The notes under the pieces are model-generated. The model had not been told where the DNA came from. It did not search any database and saw only the letters and a program-made list of their open reading frames with translations. This document shows positions 51,502 to 59,582 of a stretch of 64,000 nucleotides of DNA, piece after piece. The translations under genes and the position numbers were made by a program. The stretch covers positions 29,175 through 93,174 of the forward strand of contig NZ_CAJZAR010000089.1 of assembly GCF_914484835.1 (NCBI RefSeq). Reading direction: 5' to 3'. Each line of letters begins with the position of its first letter. The stretch's first letter is position 1. Source of the DNA: Paraburkholderia tropica (GTDB lineage Bacteria > Pseudomonadota > Gammaproteobacteria > Burkholderiales > Burkholderiaceae).

Positions 51502-51839
51502 TCCCGCCAAACACCCGGATCTGGATCGCTGCCGGCGCGACTGACATGCGCTGCGGTTTCAATTCTCTGGCTGCGAAGGTGCAGACGGTGTTGGAGAAAG
51601 ATCCGTACGGCGGAAACATCTTTCTCTTCCGCGGCAAGCGTGGCGATCTGCTGAAGGCTTTGTACTGGTGCGATGGCGGACTCTGTCTGTTTGCAAAACG
51701 CCTTGAAAAAGGACGTTTCGCGTGGCCCCGAGCCGATTCCGGCGTCATCGCGCTGACAACTGCCCAACTTGCGCTACTGCTCGAAGGCTTCGATTGGCGT
51801 CAGCCAGTCGAAGCAGCGCGCCCGCGCAGCGCATTGTAA
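51498..51839 (+). CDS. tnpB: IS66 accessory protein TnpB
   Basis: 113 residues, the IS66 Orf2 signature TRIWIAAGATDMRCGFNSLAAKVQTVL and GNIFLFRGKRGDLLKALYWCDGGLCLFAKRLEKGRF. Confidence 0.93.
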   Translation: MIPPNTRIWIAAGATDMRCGFNSLAAKVQTVLEKDPYGGNIFLFRGKRGDLLKALYWCDGGLCLFAKRLEKGRFAWPRADSGVIALTTAQLALLLEGFDWRQPVEAARPRSAL

Positions 51840-51893
51840 ACGGTCTTGTCCGTCGTCAACTTCCCGCAGGAGCCATGCCCGTAAACTGTCGCC

Positions 51894-53489
51894 ATGGAAC
51901 TTCGCGCGACAGCTGCCTTGCCCGACGACATCGATGCCTTGAAGGCGTTGGTGCTCGCTCACGCGGAGAAGCTGCACGAGCGCGACGTTCAGCTTGCCGA
52001 CCTGAAGGAGCAGCTCTCGTCGCGTGCCATTGAGATCGAGCACCTGAAGCTGATGATCGCGAAGCTGCGTCGCATGCAGTTCGGGCGCAAATCGGAGAAG
52101 CTCGATCGCCAGATCGAGCAGCTCGAACTCCGGCTGGGGGATCTGCAGGCCGACGAAGGCGCTGCCGACACGGCTGCACCTCGCGCGACACCCCTGCCGC
52201 GGCGTGAAGGAGCCGGTCGCAAGCCGCTGCCTGATCACCTCGAACGTGAAGAGCGCGTGCATCTGCCGGCGAGCGAGAACTGCCCGGATTGCGGTGGGCG
52301 GCTCAAGCCATTGGGCGAAGACATCGCCGAGCAACTCGAGTACGTGCGGGCGCACTTCCGAGTGATCCGTCACCGCCGTCCGAAGCTCGCTTGTGCGTGC
52401 TGCGATTGCATCGTGCAGGCCGCCGCACCCACCCGACCGGTTGACCGTGGCATCCCGGGCCCGGCACTGCTTGCGCATATCGCGGTGTCGAAGTTCGCTT
52501 ACCACCTCCCGCTGCATCGTCAGGCCGTCATGTACGCGCGTGACGGCGTCGAGATCGATCCGGGCACGATGGGGTACTGGATGGGCAGCATCACGCAACT
52601 GCTCACGCCGCTGGTCGATGCCGTGCGCCGCTATGCGCTGGGTGGCTGCAAGGTTCATGGGGACGATACGCCTCTGCCAGTGCTGGCTCCAGGCAATGGC
52701 CGCACGAAGACAGGCCGTCTGTGGGTTTATGTTCGCGACGACCGGCCCTGCGGCTCCGAAGAGCCGGCAGCGGTCTGGTTTGCCTACACGTCGGATCGGC
52801 GCGGCGAGCATCCCCAGCTGCATCTGGCCAACTTCACCGGCGTGCTGCAGGCGGACGCCTTCGCCGGCTACGCAGAGCTGTATCGCGGTGGGCGCATCGT
52901 AGAAGCAGCCTGCATGGCGCACGCGCGGCGAAAAATCCATGATCTGCACGCGGTGCGGCCAAATGCGGTGACTGAAGAGGCCCTGCGCCGCATCGGCGCG
53001 CTTTACCGGATCGAGGAGCAGATCCGCGGCAAGCCGCCGGACGAACGCCTGCACGTGCGCCAGGCGCAAGCGGTGCCACTGCTCGATGACATGAAGCGCT
53101 GGTTCGAAGCCACGCTTGCCACGCTCTCCGCGAAGTCCGACACGACCAAAGCGATCCGCTATGCGTTGAATCGCTGGCCGGCGCTCGTCTATTACTGCAC
53201 GGATGGACAAGCGGAGATCGACAACCTGATCGCCGAGCGGGCGCTGCGCGGTGTGGCCCTCGGAAGACGCAACTTCTTGTTCGTCGGCTCCGATTCCGGC
53301 GGTGAACGCGCGGCCGCGATGTACAGCCTCATCGGCTCGGCTCGCCTGTACGGGCTCGATCCCGAGGCGTATCTCGCCTATGTACTCGAGCGCATCGCCG
53401 ATCATCCGGCTAACTGCATCGAGGATCTGCTGCCGTGGAACGTCGCCCCGGCGCTGCCGTCCTCTGCTCGCGTCGAACCCATCCGGTAG
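51894..53489 (+). CDS. tnpC: IS66 transposase TnpC
   Basis: 531 residues. N-terminal coiled coil, zinc-finger-like CPDCGGRL and CACCDC (about 120-165), then DDE core with KVHGDDTPLPVL, LQADAFAGY and the late acid in DNLIAERALRG. Complete length for the family. Confidence 0.93.
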   Translation: MELRATAALPDDIDALKALVLAHAEKLHERDVQLADLKEQLSSRAIEIEHLKLMIAKLRRMQFGRKSEKLDRQIEQLELRLGDLQADEGAADTAAPRATPLPRREGAGRKPLPDHLEREERVHLPASENCPDCGGRLKPLGEDIAEQLEYVRAHFRVIRHRRPKLACACCDCIVQAAAPTRPVDRGIPGPALLAHIAVSKFAYHLPLHRQAVMYARDGVEIDPGTMGYWMGSITQLLTPLVDAVRRYALGGCKVHGDDTPLPVLAPGNGRTKTGRLWVYVRDDRPCGSEEPAAVWFAYTSDRRGEHPQLHLANFTGVLQADAFAGYAELYRGGRIVEAACMAHARRKIHDLHAVRPNAVTEEALRRIGALYRIEEQIRGKPPDERLHVRQAQAVPLLDDMKRWFEATLATLSAKSDTTKAIRYALNRWPALVYYCTDGQAEIDNLIAERALRGVALGRRNFLFVGSDSGGERAAAMYSLIGSARLYGLDPEAYLAYVLERIADHPANCIEDLLPWNVAPALPSSARVEPIR

Positions 53490-53790
53490 CATTCCTCAGC
53501 TCCGTCGTCAACGGCCTGAGCTACGGTGCTGCTCAGGTGCTTACTACGCCCGCGACGGACTGGTATTTCGTACACAAAGGCGCGTCCGACTCTGCTCCGC
53601 CCGTGGTCTATCAAGTGGCTGCATGGGGCCAAAAAGAAAACGGGGAAGTGGTTGGCCTAGTTGGCGCATTTGGCGCTGACCAGGCGAAAGAAGGCAAGGC
53701 GCCGCACCTCGTTACGGTGCCGCCTGTTGCTGGCAGCTACCTTCATCGTGAACAGTTGACGGGCGACGAAGTGTTGCAGGCGAAAAAGCG

Positions 53791-53910
53791 CTAAGAGCCG
53801 CTCTTGCCCCTGCCTTCCACGTTTCTTCGGCATGGAAGGCAGCCGCATGGATCGTGAGTCCGCAACGATCGCAAATCGAGCACTCGCTCGACCGCGTCGC
53901 TATCGTCCAT
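53791..53910 (-). CDS. 39-residue protein with CxC motif
   Basis: MDDSDAVERVLDLRSLRTHD, then PCGCLPCRRN. Start preceded by GAAAACGAC, the site used across this cluster. Last gene of the small-gene train; its stop overlaps the stop of the IS66-split gene. Confidence 0.5.
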   Translation of the reverse strand: MDDSDAVERVLDLRSLRTHDPCGCLPCRRNVEGRGKSGS

Positions 53911-53926
53911 GTCGTTTTCCTGTGTA

Positions 53927-54163
53927 TCAGCCCTTGTTGGCGATTGCATAGTAGATATGCCACCACCAGGCAGTACGTGTTTGAACGGTCTTAGTGCAGT
54001 TTATGGCGTCGTCGTCGCCAGATGCCAGCGCCGTGATCGCCTCACGCATGTTCGGGCACATGCCAAGCCACAAGGCGTATCGCTCATTCTCGACGCGGAC
54101 CAGCGCGTGAGCGAGAACGATGATCGCGGCGGACAAAACAGCAATCAGAGCGGTACGAATCAT
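53927..54163 (-). CDS. Small membrane-anchored protein
   Basis: 78 residues, GGAAAAC site. One N-terminal helix (IRTALIAVLSAAIIVLAHAL), then a soluble part with two Cys. Confidence 0.65.
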   Translation of the reverse strand: MIRTALIAVLSAAIIVLAHALVRVENERYALWLGMCPNMREAITALASGDDDAINCTKTVQTRTAWWWHIYYAIANKG

Positions 54164-54189
54164 ATGGTTTTCCTACGTCTGGACCTTTA

Positions 54190-54459
54190 CTACTCGCCGA
54201 CCACAAAGCCACGACGGTCCATTTCAGCCTTACCTGCTGGAGTCAACGTAGCGTAACGACCATTCATCTGAATCCAACCGTTGTCGGCCATTTTCTTAAT
54301 GTGCGGGAGCTTCGGGACGAGAGCAGCATAGGCAGCGTTGTCTCTGCCGGTTTGCAATTCAACAGTGGTCCTCGGCGTAAAGCTATCGCCCGGTCGGGCT
54401 CCGGCGAACCAGTTGAGAACGTGGTCGATCATTTCATCGATAGTCAATTCATTGCTCAT
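54190..54459 (-). CDS. Small winged-helix-like protein
   Basis: 89 residues. MSNELTIDEMIDHVLNWFAG, then LVPKLPHIKKMADNGWIQMNGRYATLTPAGKAEMDRRG, where the end resembles the wing of MarR/PadR-type folds. Could be a DNA-binding regulator of the train. Confidence 0.6.
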   Translation of the reverse strand: MSNELTIDEMIDHVLNWFAGARPGDSFTPRTTVELQTGRDNAAYAALVPKLPHIKKMADNGWIQMNGRYATLTPAGKAEMDRRGFVVGE

Positions 54460-54480
54460 TGTGTTTTCGGAATTTCCGAC

Positions 54481-54660
54481 TCAACGATCATTCTGATTGA
54501 GCGACACCGCGCCGCCCGGATGACCAACGCCCCATGCCTGCATAAGCTCATGGGCTTCGCCATTTGCTGCGACCTCAGCCACCGTCGCTGCGGTCGGCGC
54601 GAACCGAAGCGAAGCGCGTAAAACTTTGTCCATTTCCTGCTGAGTCATGATTCGTTCCAT
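54481..54660 (-). CDS. 59-residue unknown protein
   Basis: MERIMTQQEMDKVLRASLRF, then AELMQAWGVGHPGG-like end (HELMQAWGVGHPGGAVSLNQ). AAGGAA site 9 bases upstream. Helical, no family. Confidence 0.55.
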   Translation of the reverse strand: MERIMTQQEMDKVLRASLRFAPTAATVAEVAANGEAHELMQAWGVGHPGGAVSLNQNDR

Positions 54661-55225
54661 TTTCGAAATTTCCTTGTTTAGCGCACGCGAAAGTCAACCG
54701 TGCTGTTTTCCTATGGTTAGACCACCCGCGCGCCATTCTTCTTATCGACCACCCCACGCGTGAGCCCCGCATTGTGAAGCTGCGTGGTGGCTTGGAGCTT
54801 CGCTGCCTCCCATTGAGAACGAAGGTCGACCGCCCTTGTGCAAGAAGGGGAGTTTCAGGACCAGCTTATGTGCGGTGGCGCCAACCGCCGCCGCCTCACT
54901 GGAGGCACCTGTGTCGAACACAATTAAGTTTGTCGCCGCCTGCCCTCTAGCGCAAGGAGGACGCGTCAGAGGACTTCGCTCCATAGTATGTCGTCTGCCC
55001 AATTTCTCGGACTACGGCTCCCAGCAGATGACAAATATGTTTGTCTTGCCCTATCGCTCTGGCTGGCCTCGGCCATAGATCTAGACCACTCGAATTGTGG
55101 GCTTCTCACCGGGAAACGACAAACATAAATGCCTGACGACAAACTCAATTGGCTAACGACAAACAGTTTTGTACTTCATCACCTCGCCTACAATCCGCCG
55201 CTTACTCATCGTCGTTTTCCGACTT
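54661..55225. other. Gene-poor junction with frameshifted remnant
   Basis: 565 bases. A frame ending at 54717 (RSQWEAAKLQATTQLHNAGL, then VDKKNGARVV) looks like protein but is cut by a stop near 54855, and another frame continues upstream. This suggests a frameshifted gene. The right part holds evenly spaced ACGACAAAC repeats. Confidence 0.4.
55030..55164. repeat. Evenly spaced ACGACAAAC repeats, possible transposon end
   Basis: ACGACAAAC at 55116, 55136 and 55156, exactly 20 bases apart, plus a palindrome GACAAA-TATG-TTTGTC at 55030-55045. Repeats of about 20 bases are typical of transposase-binding ends in Tn7/Tn552-like elements. No such transposase is in the window. Confidence 0.45.
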
Positions 55226-56281
55226 TCATGCCACCGCCTTCGCTCGCTTTCGTGCCCTAGCTTTTGGCTCGACGAGATACTGGTCGTAGAAGCCGTTCAG
55301 TGCGGGACTCGTCTCCTCGATCTCGTGCCGCTCATTGAGCTTGATGAGCCCGCGATCCAGCGCGCGGTGCAGATCGACGCGAAGCGGAATACCATCCGTC
55401 GCCTTGTTGTGACCCAAACGCCAGTCTCGGCCGGGCAGGTGCGCGGCATCGAGCAGGGCTTCGGTAGCGCAACCGGTGATGATGCACTTACCGCCGTGAT
55501 GCGCGATCACGGCTTTGCGGAACGCCGGCTGCTCCAAGCGGAGTTGCGCCAGGCGGTACCGCTCCTCCTGCTGTTTCGGAGTTTCCGGTTTGGCGGGTGC
55601 CGTTGGCAAGTAATATGAGTACGTCGGCGGCCCTTTCTGCATCAGGATGATGTGGAGTTGGTCGTCGGCCTTCGGCCTATCCACGAGGCGATAGAAGTGC
55701 GCCTGGGCCAGGATCAGTTGATGCTTGCCGCGGGGTGTCAACCGGGTGCCAAGGTATCGCCCGATGCACACGACGGACTGGTGGGCGATCCAGTGCAGCA
55801 CATACCCATCTTTCGGCTCGACGTGCTTCGGAGTACCGTTCCAATCGCCGTCGAGCCAATGGCGTTTATTCGTAGGATCGACGTGGAAGTTGGCCTGCCA
55901 ATCTGCGTACTTGTTCTTCGTGATGACCACTGGGGCGCGCAACTCAACGAGCAGCTCGTACAGCTCGGCGGATGACACGCCCGGATGCCTGGAGAGCGTC
56001 TCGGGCCGGCCTTCCTTGTTGTGGATATTGAACCCCAGATTTTTCAACATGGTATGCCAGCGGCCGTCGTACGCACCCGGAAAATCGCGCGGCCTCAAGG
56101 TAGGCTGCCCGGCCATTTCGAGCGCGATCGAGGTAATCGCCTTGATCGGATAACGTTGGCCATCGATTTCGACCTCATAGTGGCGGGCATTCTGAAACCC
56201 GTTGTATCCAGGGTTCTTGCGCCAGAAAGCTGCGGCTCTTCTGACGTGCTGCGCGGTTACTCGATCCGAGTTGATTTCCAT
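55226..56281 (-). CDS. HNH endonuclease, restriction-like
   Basis: 351 residues from MEINSDRVTAQHVRRAAAFW. N-terminal domain (about 1-100) has KNPGYNGFQNARHYEVEIDGQRYPIKAI, a scout-type DNA or ligand module. The C-terminal HNH (about 265-335) has HHGGKCIITGC, LLDAAHLPGRDW and GIPLRVDLHRALDRGLI. Such nucleases form stand-alone restriction or defence enzymes. Next gene upstream is DUF6884. Confidence 0.75.
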   Translation of the reverse strand: MEINSDRVTAQHVRRAAAFWRKNPGYNGFQNARHYEVEIDGQRYPIKAITSIALEMAGQPTLRPRDFPGAYDGRWHTMLKNLGFNIHNKEGRPETLSRHPGVSSAELYELLVELRAPVVITKNKYADWQANFHVDPTNKRHWLDGDWNGTPKHVEPKDGYVLHWIAHQSVVCIGRYLGTRLTPRGKHQLILAQAHFYRLVDRPKADDQLHIILMQKGPPTYSYYLPTAPAKPETPKQQEERYRLAQLRLEQPAFRKAVIAHHGGKCIITGCATEALLDAAHLPGRDWRLGHNKATDGIPLRVDLHRALDRGLIKLNERHEIEETSPALNGFYDQYLVEPKARARKRAKAVA

Positions 56282-56342
56282 GCGATCCCCGTATGCTTGG
56301 TGGCGCGCGGGTGGCCTTGCGCGCGGCGTTATGGTGTTGGAA

Positions 56343-56780
56343 TTATCGGTGATTCTTGAGCCACTGGAGCTGCTTGCCGATGGCAAGACCATCCATCGGA
56401 ATCTCGACCGTGAAGCGGCCGGTGAGGTAGTCGATCAGGAACTCGCGATACCGGATGCCGGCGAGCACGACGCAACGGTCGCCCTTCCCCGGCCCCCCAT
56501 TCAGATCTGCCGGCAGTTGAACATCCAGCCGCTCGCGTACACGCTGCGCCCAGATACGACGCTCGGCGATCGGCATGCGATTCAGCGTCTGCTCGTATGG
56601 CCCAACGACCTGATCGGGGTAGATCAGGCCGTGCTTGGCCGACAGAATGTACCAAACGCCCTCTCGACGCTCGACGTACTGGCGGGCTTTGGTGAACCAG
56701 TCTGAGGCGTACAGATCCTTCGCCGGCATCGCGCGATTGTGCTTCTCGCCGACGCAGGAAACAAGGTAGATGTCGGTCAT
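56343..56780 (-). CDS. DUF6884 (YaaA-like) protein
   Basis: 145 residues. MTDIYLVSCVGEKHNRAMPAKDLYASDWFTKARQYVE and YILSAKHGLIYPDQVVGPYEQTL are the DUF6884 signature, with C-terminal IGKQLQWLK. Found near defence genes and mobile elements, function unproven. Pairs with the HNH gene 62 bases downstream. Confidence 0.72.
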   Translation of the reverse strand: MTDIYLVSCVGEKHNRAMPAKDLYASDWFTKARQYVERREGVWYILSAKHGLIYPDQVVGPYEQTLNRMPIAERRIWAQRVRERLDVQLPADLNGGPGKGDRCVVLAGIRYREFLIDYLTGRFTVEIPMDGLAIGKQLQWLKNHR

Positions 56781-56784
56781 ACGC

Positions 56785-56967
56785 TTATTGACAAAGGTCT
56801 GACTTGCGTAGGCTTCGCTGCCCGTGCGAGAAAGCGAGGCATCTTGCCCGATCGGGCTGATTCGTAACAGCGGCGTGACAGGTTCCGGCAATTACAGCGT
56901 CAAGGAAATGCTGGTAGCCGGTCAGGGCCACAGCTTTATCGGTAGCGACTTCTTCAAGCGTACTCAC
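56785..56967 (-). CDS. 60-residue protein, GTG start
   Basis: Starts at the GTG of VSTLEEVATDKAVALTGYQH, with GGAAAATC 12 bases upstream, the cluster's site. Ends 4 bases before the DUF6884 start. Confidence 0.5.
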   Translation of the reverse strand: MSTLEEVATDKAVALTGYQHFLDAVIAGTCHAAVTNQPDRARCLAFSHGQRSLRKSDLCQ

Positions 56968-56989
56968 ATGGATTATCCGATTTTCCGTC

Positions 56990-57331
56990 CTATCTCTCTC
57001 TCGCGCGATCAATCGCGTCCAACGCTTGCGTCCAAGCGGCTTTATCTTCGAAGTACGACCAGTAGTTGAGCATCCAGAATACGCGCCCTTCAGCCTGGAT
57101 GATGCCAAGCTCTATGTCCCCCTCGGGCGGCACGATCACGCCGTCCTCACGCACCAGCAACGCCCCGTAGCGATCTTCCCAATTCGTCCCGGGAATGTCA
57201 GTAGCCACAAGTGCCCGCCTAGGCAGCGCCTGTTTCCTCCGATATTCAGCTTCGGTCAGTCCAATTACGGTTTCCTGATATGTTCCAACGCGGATCGTAT
57301 AGCGCGGGATCTTTGATGGTTCGGTGCACAT
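56990..57331 (-). CDS. Unknown small protein
   Basis: 113 residues, MCTEPSKIPRYTIRVGTYQE, GGAAAATTTC site. Contains WEDRYGALLVREDGVIVPPEGDIELG. Beta-rich, not recognised. Confidence 0.6.
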   Translation of the reverse strand: MCTEPSKIPRYTIRVGTYQETVIGLTEAEYRRKQALPRRALVATDIPGTNWEDRYGALLVREDGVIVPPEGDIELGIIQAEGRVFWMLNYWSYFEDKAAWTQALDAIDRARER

Positions 57332-57387
57332 GAAATTTTCCTGTTCGGACCGCGTAACGAGCGCGAGCGTTTTCCTTGCCAAAGGCG

Positions 57388-57702
57388 TTAGCCCAGATCG
57401 ACTTCCGTCTCGCCCACCGGGACGGCACCGATCCGCTTCCACGGAAACCGGTCCTCGTCAGCCAGTTCGCGCACCTGGGCCTCGAATTCGTCCATTTCCT
57501 CGAATTCTTCGGTGGAAGCGATGATCCTCACTACCTGCCGTGCGTGATCGATCAGGGGATCTTCGCTGACGACTTCGAGCGGCTCTACCTCGAATTCGTC
57601 CCCAAGAGCATGCTGAAGCGCCACCAGCGGTTCCTGCGGCCTCCCCACATCGTCTCGATATTCGCCCGTGCGAAAAAAGAGCACTTCCAAAGTGTTGTAC
57701 AT
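57388..57702 (-). CDS. Unknown acidic protein
   Basis: 104 residues, MYNTLEVLFFRTGEYRDDVG, very acidic (EEFEEMDEFEAQVRELADED). GGAAAAGAGG site. Acidic make-up could mean DNA mimicry, unproven. Confidence 0.6.
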   Translation of the reverse strand: MYNTLEVLFFRTGEYRDDVGRPQEPLVALQHALGDEFEVEPLEVVSEDPLIDHARQVVRIIASTEEFEEMDEFEAQVRELADEDRFPWKRIGAVPVGETEVDLG

Positions 57703-57761
57703 TCACATCCCCTCTTTTCCTGTGTGGCCCGCGCATCGAGCGAGGGCGTTTTCCGTTGTGG

Positions 57762-57935
57762 TCACGCCGCTTCGAGAGCTTCGCGCGCCTCGACGCTCAT
57801 TTGAAGCAATCCGGCATCAATTTCCGCGAGCCAGCGGTCGCGCATTGAAATCGCTTCGGACTGCGCCTGCGGGTTGCGTTCGTCTTTGATCGCCGCAACT
57901 ACCTTCAGAACGGTTCCGATTTCAACTTTCACCAT
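57762..57935 (-). CDS. 57-residue helical protein
   Basis: MVKVEIGTVLKVVAAIKDER, then SMRDRWLAEIDAGLLQMSVE. GAGAGAG site. No family. Confidence 0.55.
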   Translation of the reverse strand: MVKVEIGTVLKVVAAIKDERNPQAQSEAISMRDRWLAEIDAGLLQMSVEAREALEAA

Positions 57936-57977
57936 CACATCTCTCTCTTGGTTCGCGTTTGCGTTTTCCGGGTTAAG

Positions 57978-58193
57978 TCAAGGCTGTTCTTCAAGCCAGT
58001 GCTGAAAGATGACCATCGATCCATCCGTGGTGTCCACGGATTTAACGAGCAGATTGACCGTGCCATTGGCACCCTTATCATGCTCCGTTGCTGGGAACGG
58101 TATCGCATCAAATTTCGCGCGCTCACCGACTACGACGTACAGAAAGCCGTTCGCACCCAGCTTCAGCTCGTCATGACGTTTCTTCCGGCCCAT
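57978..58193 (-). CDS. Small unknown protein
   Basis: 71 residues, MGRKKRHDELKLGANGFLYVVVGERAKFDAIPF. AGGAGAA site. Beta-rich. Confidence 0.55.
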   Translation of the reverse strand: MGRKKRHDELKLGANGFLYVVVGERAKFDAIPFPATEHDKGANGTVNLLVKSVDTTDGSMVIFQHWLEEQP

Positions 58194-58270
58194 AGTTCGT
58201 GGTTCTCCTCGACGCCGCGCGGGGCAGCGAATTTTCCTGTTCGGCCCGTGCATCGGGCGGCAGCGGTTTC

Positions 58271-58807
58271 CTATCTGTCAACGGTTTGGCGAGTCGGTGT
58301 TCCCCTCAACCGGTCAAATATCGCATGTCCATCAGGCGCGTACGGGAGCAGGTTTTCGGCATGCTGCGCCGCAATGAGCACCAATGTTAGTTTCCAATAC
58401 CAACTCAGGGCACCTGCGGGCACTAACGCCCACATGACCGCGGCGAACAAAATCGCAGCAAAGGGGCCAGCCGCGTATGCGATTATCGCTTGCCATTTTC
58501 CTGCCGGAGGACCAGGAATATATAGATGTCCGGTGGTGGGCTTTAGTCCGATCTCGAAACGAAAACCGCTATTACGGAATAAAGTCACCACCGGACCATC
58601 GCCAACACGCATGCCAGTTGCCTTGACCCCAAAGACCCGATTGCCGACTAGGTGCCCAACTTCGTGACTGGCCAACCCTGCGTACCATACCGCCGGTACA
58701 CCTGCGATCAACTGGACCTGCATTGCGTGTGGCAAATGTGCAAGCAGCCAGACCTTCCATCCGAAAATACTCCACCACTTCTCCGCGAACGAGATGACGA
58801 AGCACAT
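58271..58807 (-). CDS. M50-like intramembrane metalloprotease
   Basis: 178 residues from MCFVISFAEKWW, GGAAAATACT site. Catalytic HEVGH (48-52) in the first helix core, a further helix pair (about 128-160), and NLLPYAPDG near 160-168, which matches the second zinc motif (NxxPxxDG) of site-2 proteases. Compact, no PDZ. Substrate unknown; rare on plasmids. Confidence 0.75.
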   Translation of the reverse strand: MCFVISFAEKWWSIFGWKVWLLAHLPHAMQVQLIAGVPAVWYAGLASHEVGHLVGNRVFGVKATGMRVGDGPVVTLFRNSGFRFEIGLKPTTGHLYIPGPPAGKWQAIIAYAAGPFAAILFAAVMWALVPAGALSWYWKLTLVLIAAQHAENLLPYAPDGHAIFDRLRGTPTRQTVDR

Positions 58808-58826
58808 AGTATTTTCCGTCTTCCGA

Positions 58827-58985
58827 TCAATACTCGTTGAACATCGACCAAACGGCCATCGCAATGAACGGAATCGCGACCGCGATATATGGCTTGTCCC
58901 AGTGACCGTGAGATAGCGGCGGTGACGATAGCACTACGAGAACGATGCTTGCGAAGAAGCTGACGGCATTGAATACCCGATTCAT
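58827..58985 (-). CDS. 52-residue membrane protein
   Basis: MNRVFNAVSFFASIVLVVLS, then IAVAIPFIAMAVWSMFNEY: two helices. GGAAAACAAGGG site. Lies just before the M50 gene, so may be its partner or just next in line. Confidence 0.6.
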   Translation of the reverse strand: MNRVFNAVSFFASIVLVVLSSPPLSHGHWDKPYIAVAIPFIAMAVWSMFNEY

Positions 58986-59008
58986 GATGTCCCTTGTTTT
59001 CCGGTGTG

Positions 59009-59353
59009 TCAGCCAAGCAGCGATCCGACGATCAGCCCCGTACCGAAACCAGCCTTGTTGCGCTCGCTCTCAAGCTCATCCTTCAACCGTTTCACCTCGT
59101 CCCGAAGCGATTGATTTTCCACCGTCAAGGCTGCGTGTTCGGCCTCAAGAGCGCGGACCTGTTCCGAAAGCGTTTGCGGCGGCGCGTCATGCGGCAGCAC
59201 GCCGTCTTTTATGTTCTGCGCGATTTTGAACAGTTCGGCCCGAGTAGGCAGGGGCGAAAGGTAGCCGTCTAGCGCCTTGTTCATTTCTGCCGATCCCGAA
59301 AACAACTCCCGCGCACGGGTAATGTCCTCAAAGTTGGCTTGTACGTTTTGCAT
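59009..59353 (-). CDS. Coiled-coil protein with C-terminal hydrophobic tail
   Basis: 114 residues, GGAAAACATC site. Long coiled coil (about 62-100, LSEQVRALEAEHAALTVENQ) and a short tail FGTGLIVGSLLG that may insert in membrane. Confidence 0.65.
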   Translation of the reverse strand: MQNVQANFEDITRARELFSGSAEMNKALDGYLSPLPTRAELFKIAQNIKDGVLPHDAPPQTLSEQVRALEAEHAALTVENQSLRDEVKRLKDELESERNKAGFGTGLIVGSLLG

Positions 59354-59362
59354 GATGTTTTC

Positions 59363-59566
59363 CTATGCCGCCTTCGTTTTCAATTTGCGCTCGATTTGTC
59401 GCGCCCGCTGATACCAAAAGTCGGCTTGGTTTCTCAGCCGCTCCGAGAGTCGATCCGCATCTTCGCGCTCAAGCACTGTCTCACAGACAGACATTGCAAG
59501 GTGGTCGGCGGCTTCCGAGAGCATGTGTCCGCGCGCATCGGCCCGTTCAACTGAGATAGTCGCCAT
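59363..59566 (-). CDS. Small helical protein
   Basis: 67 residues, MATISVERADARGHMLSEAA, GGAAAACGAT site. Charged helices, basic end. Confidence 0.6.
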   Translation of the reverse strand: MATISVERADARGHMLSEAADHLAMSVCETVLEREDADRLSERLRNQADFWYQRARQIERKLKTKAA

Positions 59567-59582
59567 ATCGTTTTCCGTGGTG

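Larger units (their letters stand above)
51017..53544 (+). mobile_element. IS66-family insertion sequence, intact
   Basis: 2528 bases. Ends GTAAGCGCCCCAGCA (left) and GTAAGCACCTGAGCA (right, complement), flanked by a perfect 8-bp duplication TACGCCCG (51009-51016 and 53545-53552). Three genes tnpA-tnpB-tnpC in order. Confidence 0.95.
50995..53794 (+). pseudogene. Small gene split by IS66
   Basis: Joining 50995-51016 to 53553-53794 (one copy of the duplicated TACGCCCG) restores an 88-codon frame: MYKTVTPATDWYFVHKGASD, ending LTGDEVLQAKKR. Without the joining the right part has no start of its own. The gene is unknown. The insertion is likely recent because both parts remain open. Confidence 0.75.

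Noticed and set aside
51774..53492. 572-codon minus-strand frame
   Set aside because: Lies antisense to the IS66 transposase gene, which is a certain gene.
54836..55078. Plus-strand frame of 80 codons
   Set aside because: No ribosome site; falls in the junction with remnants and repeats.
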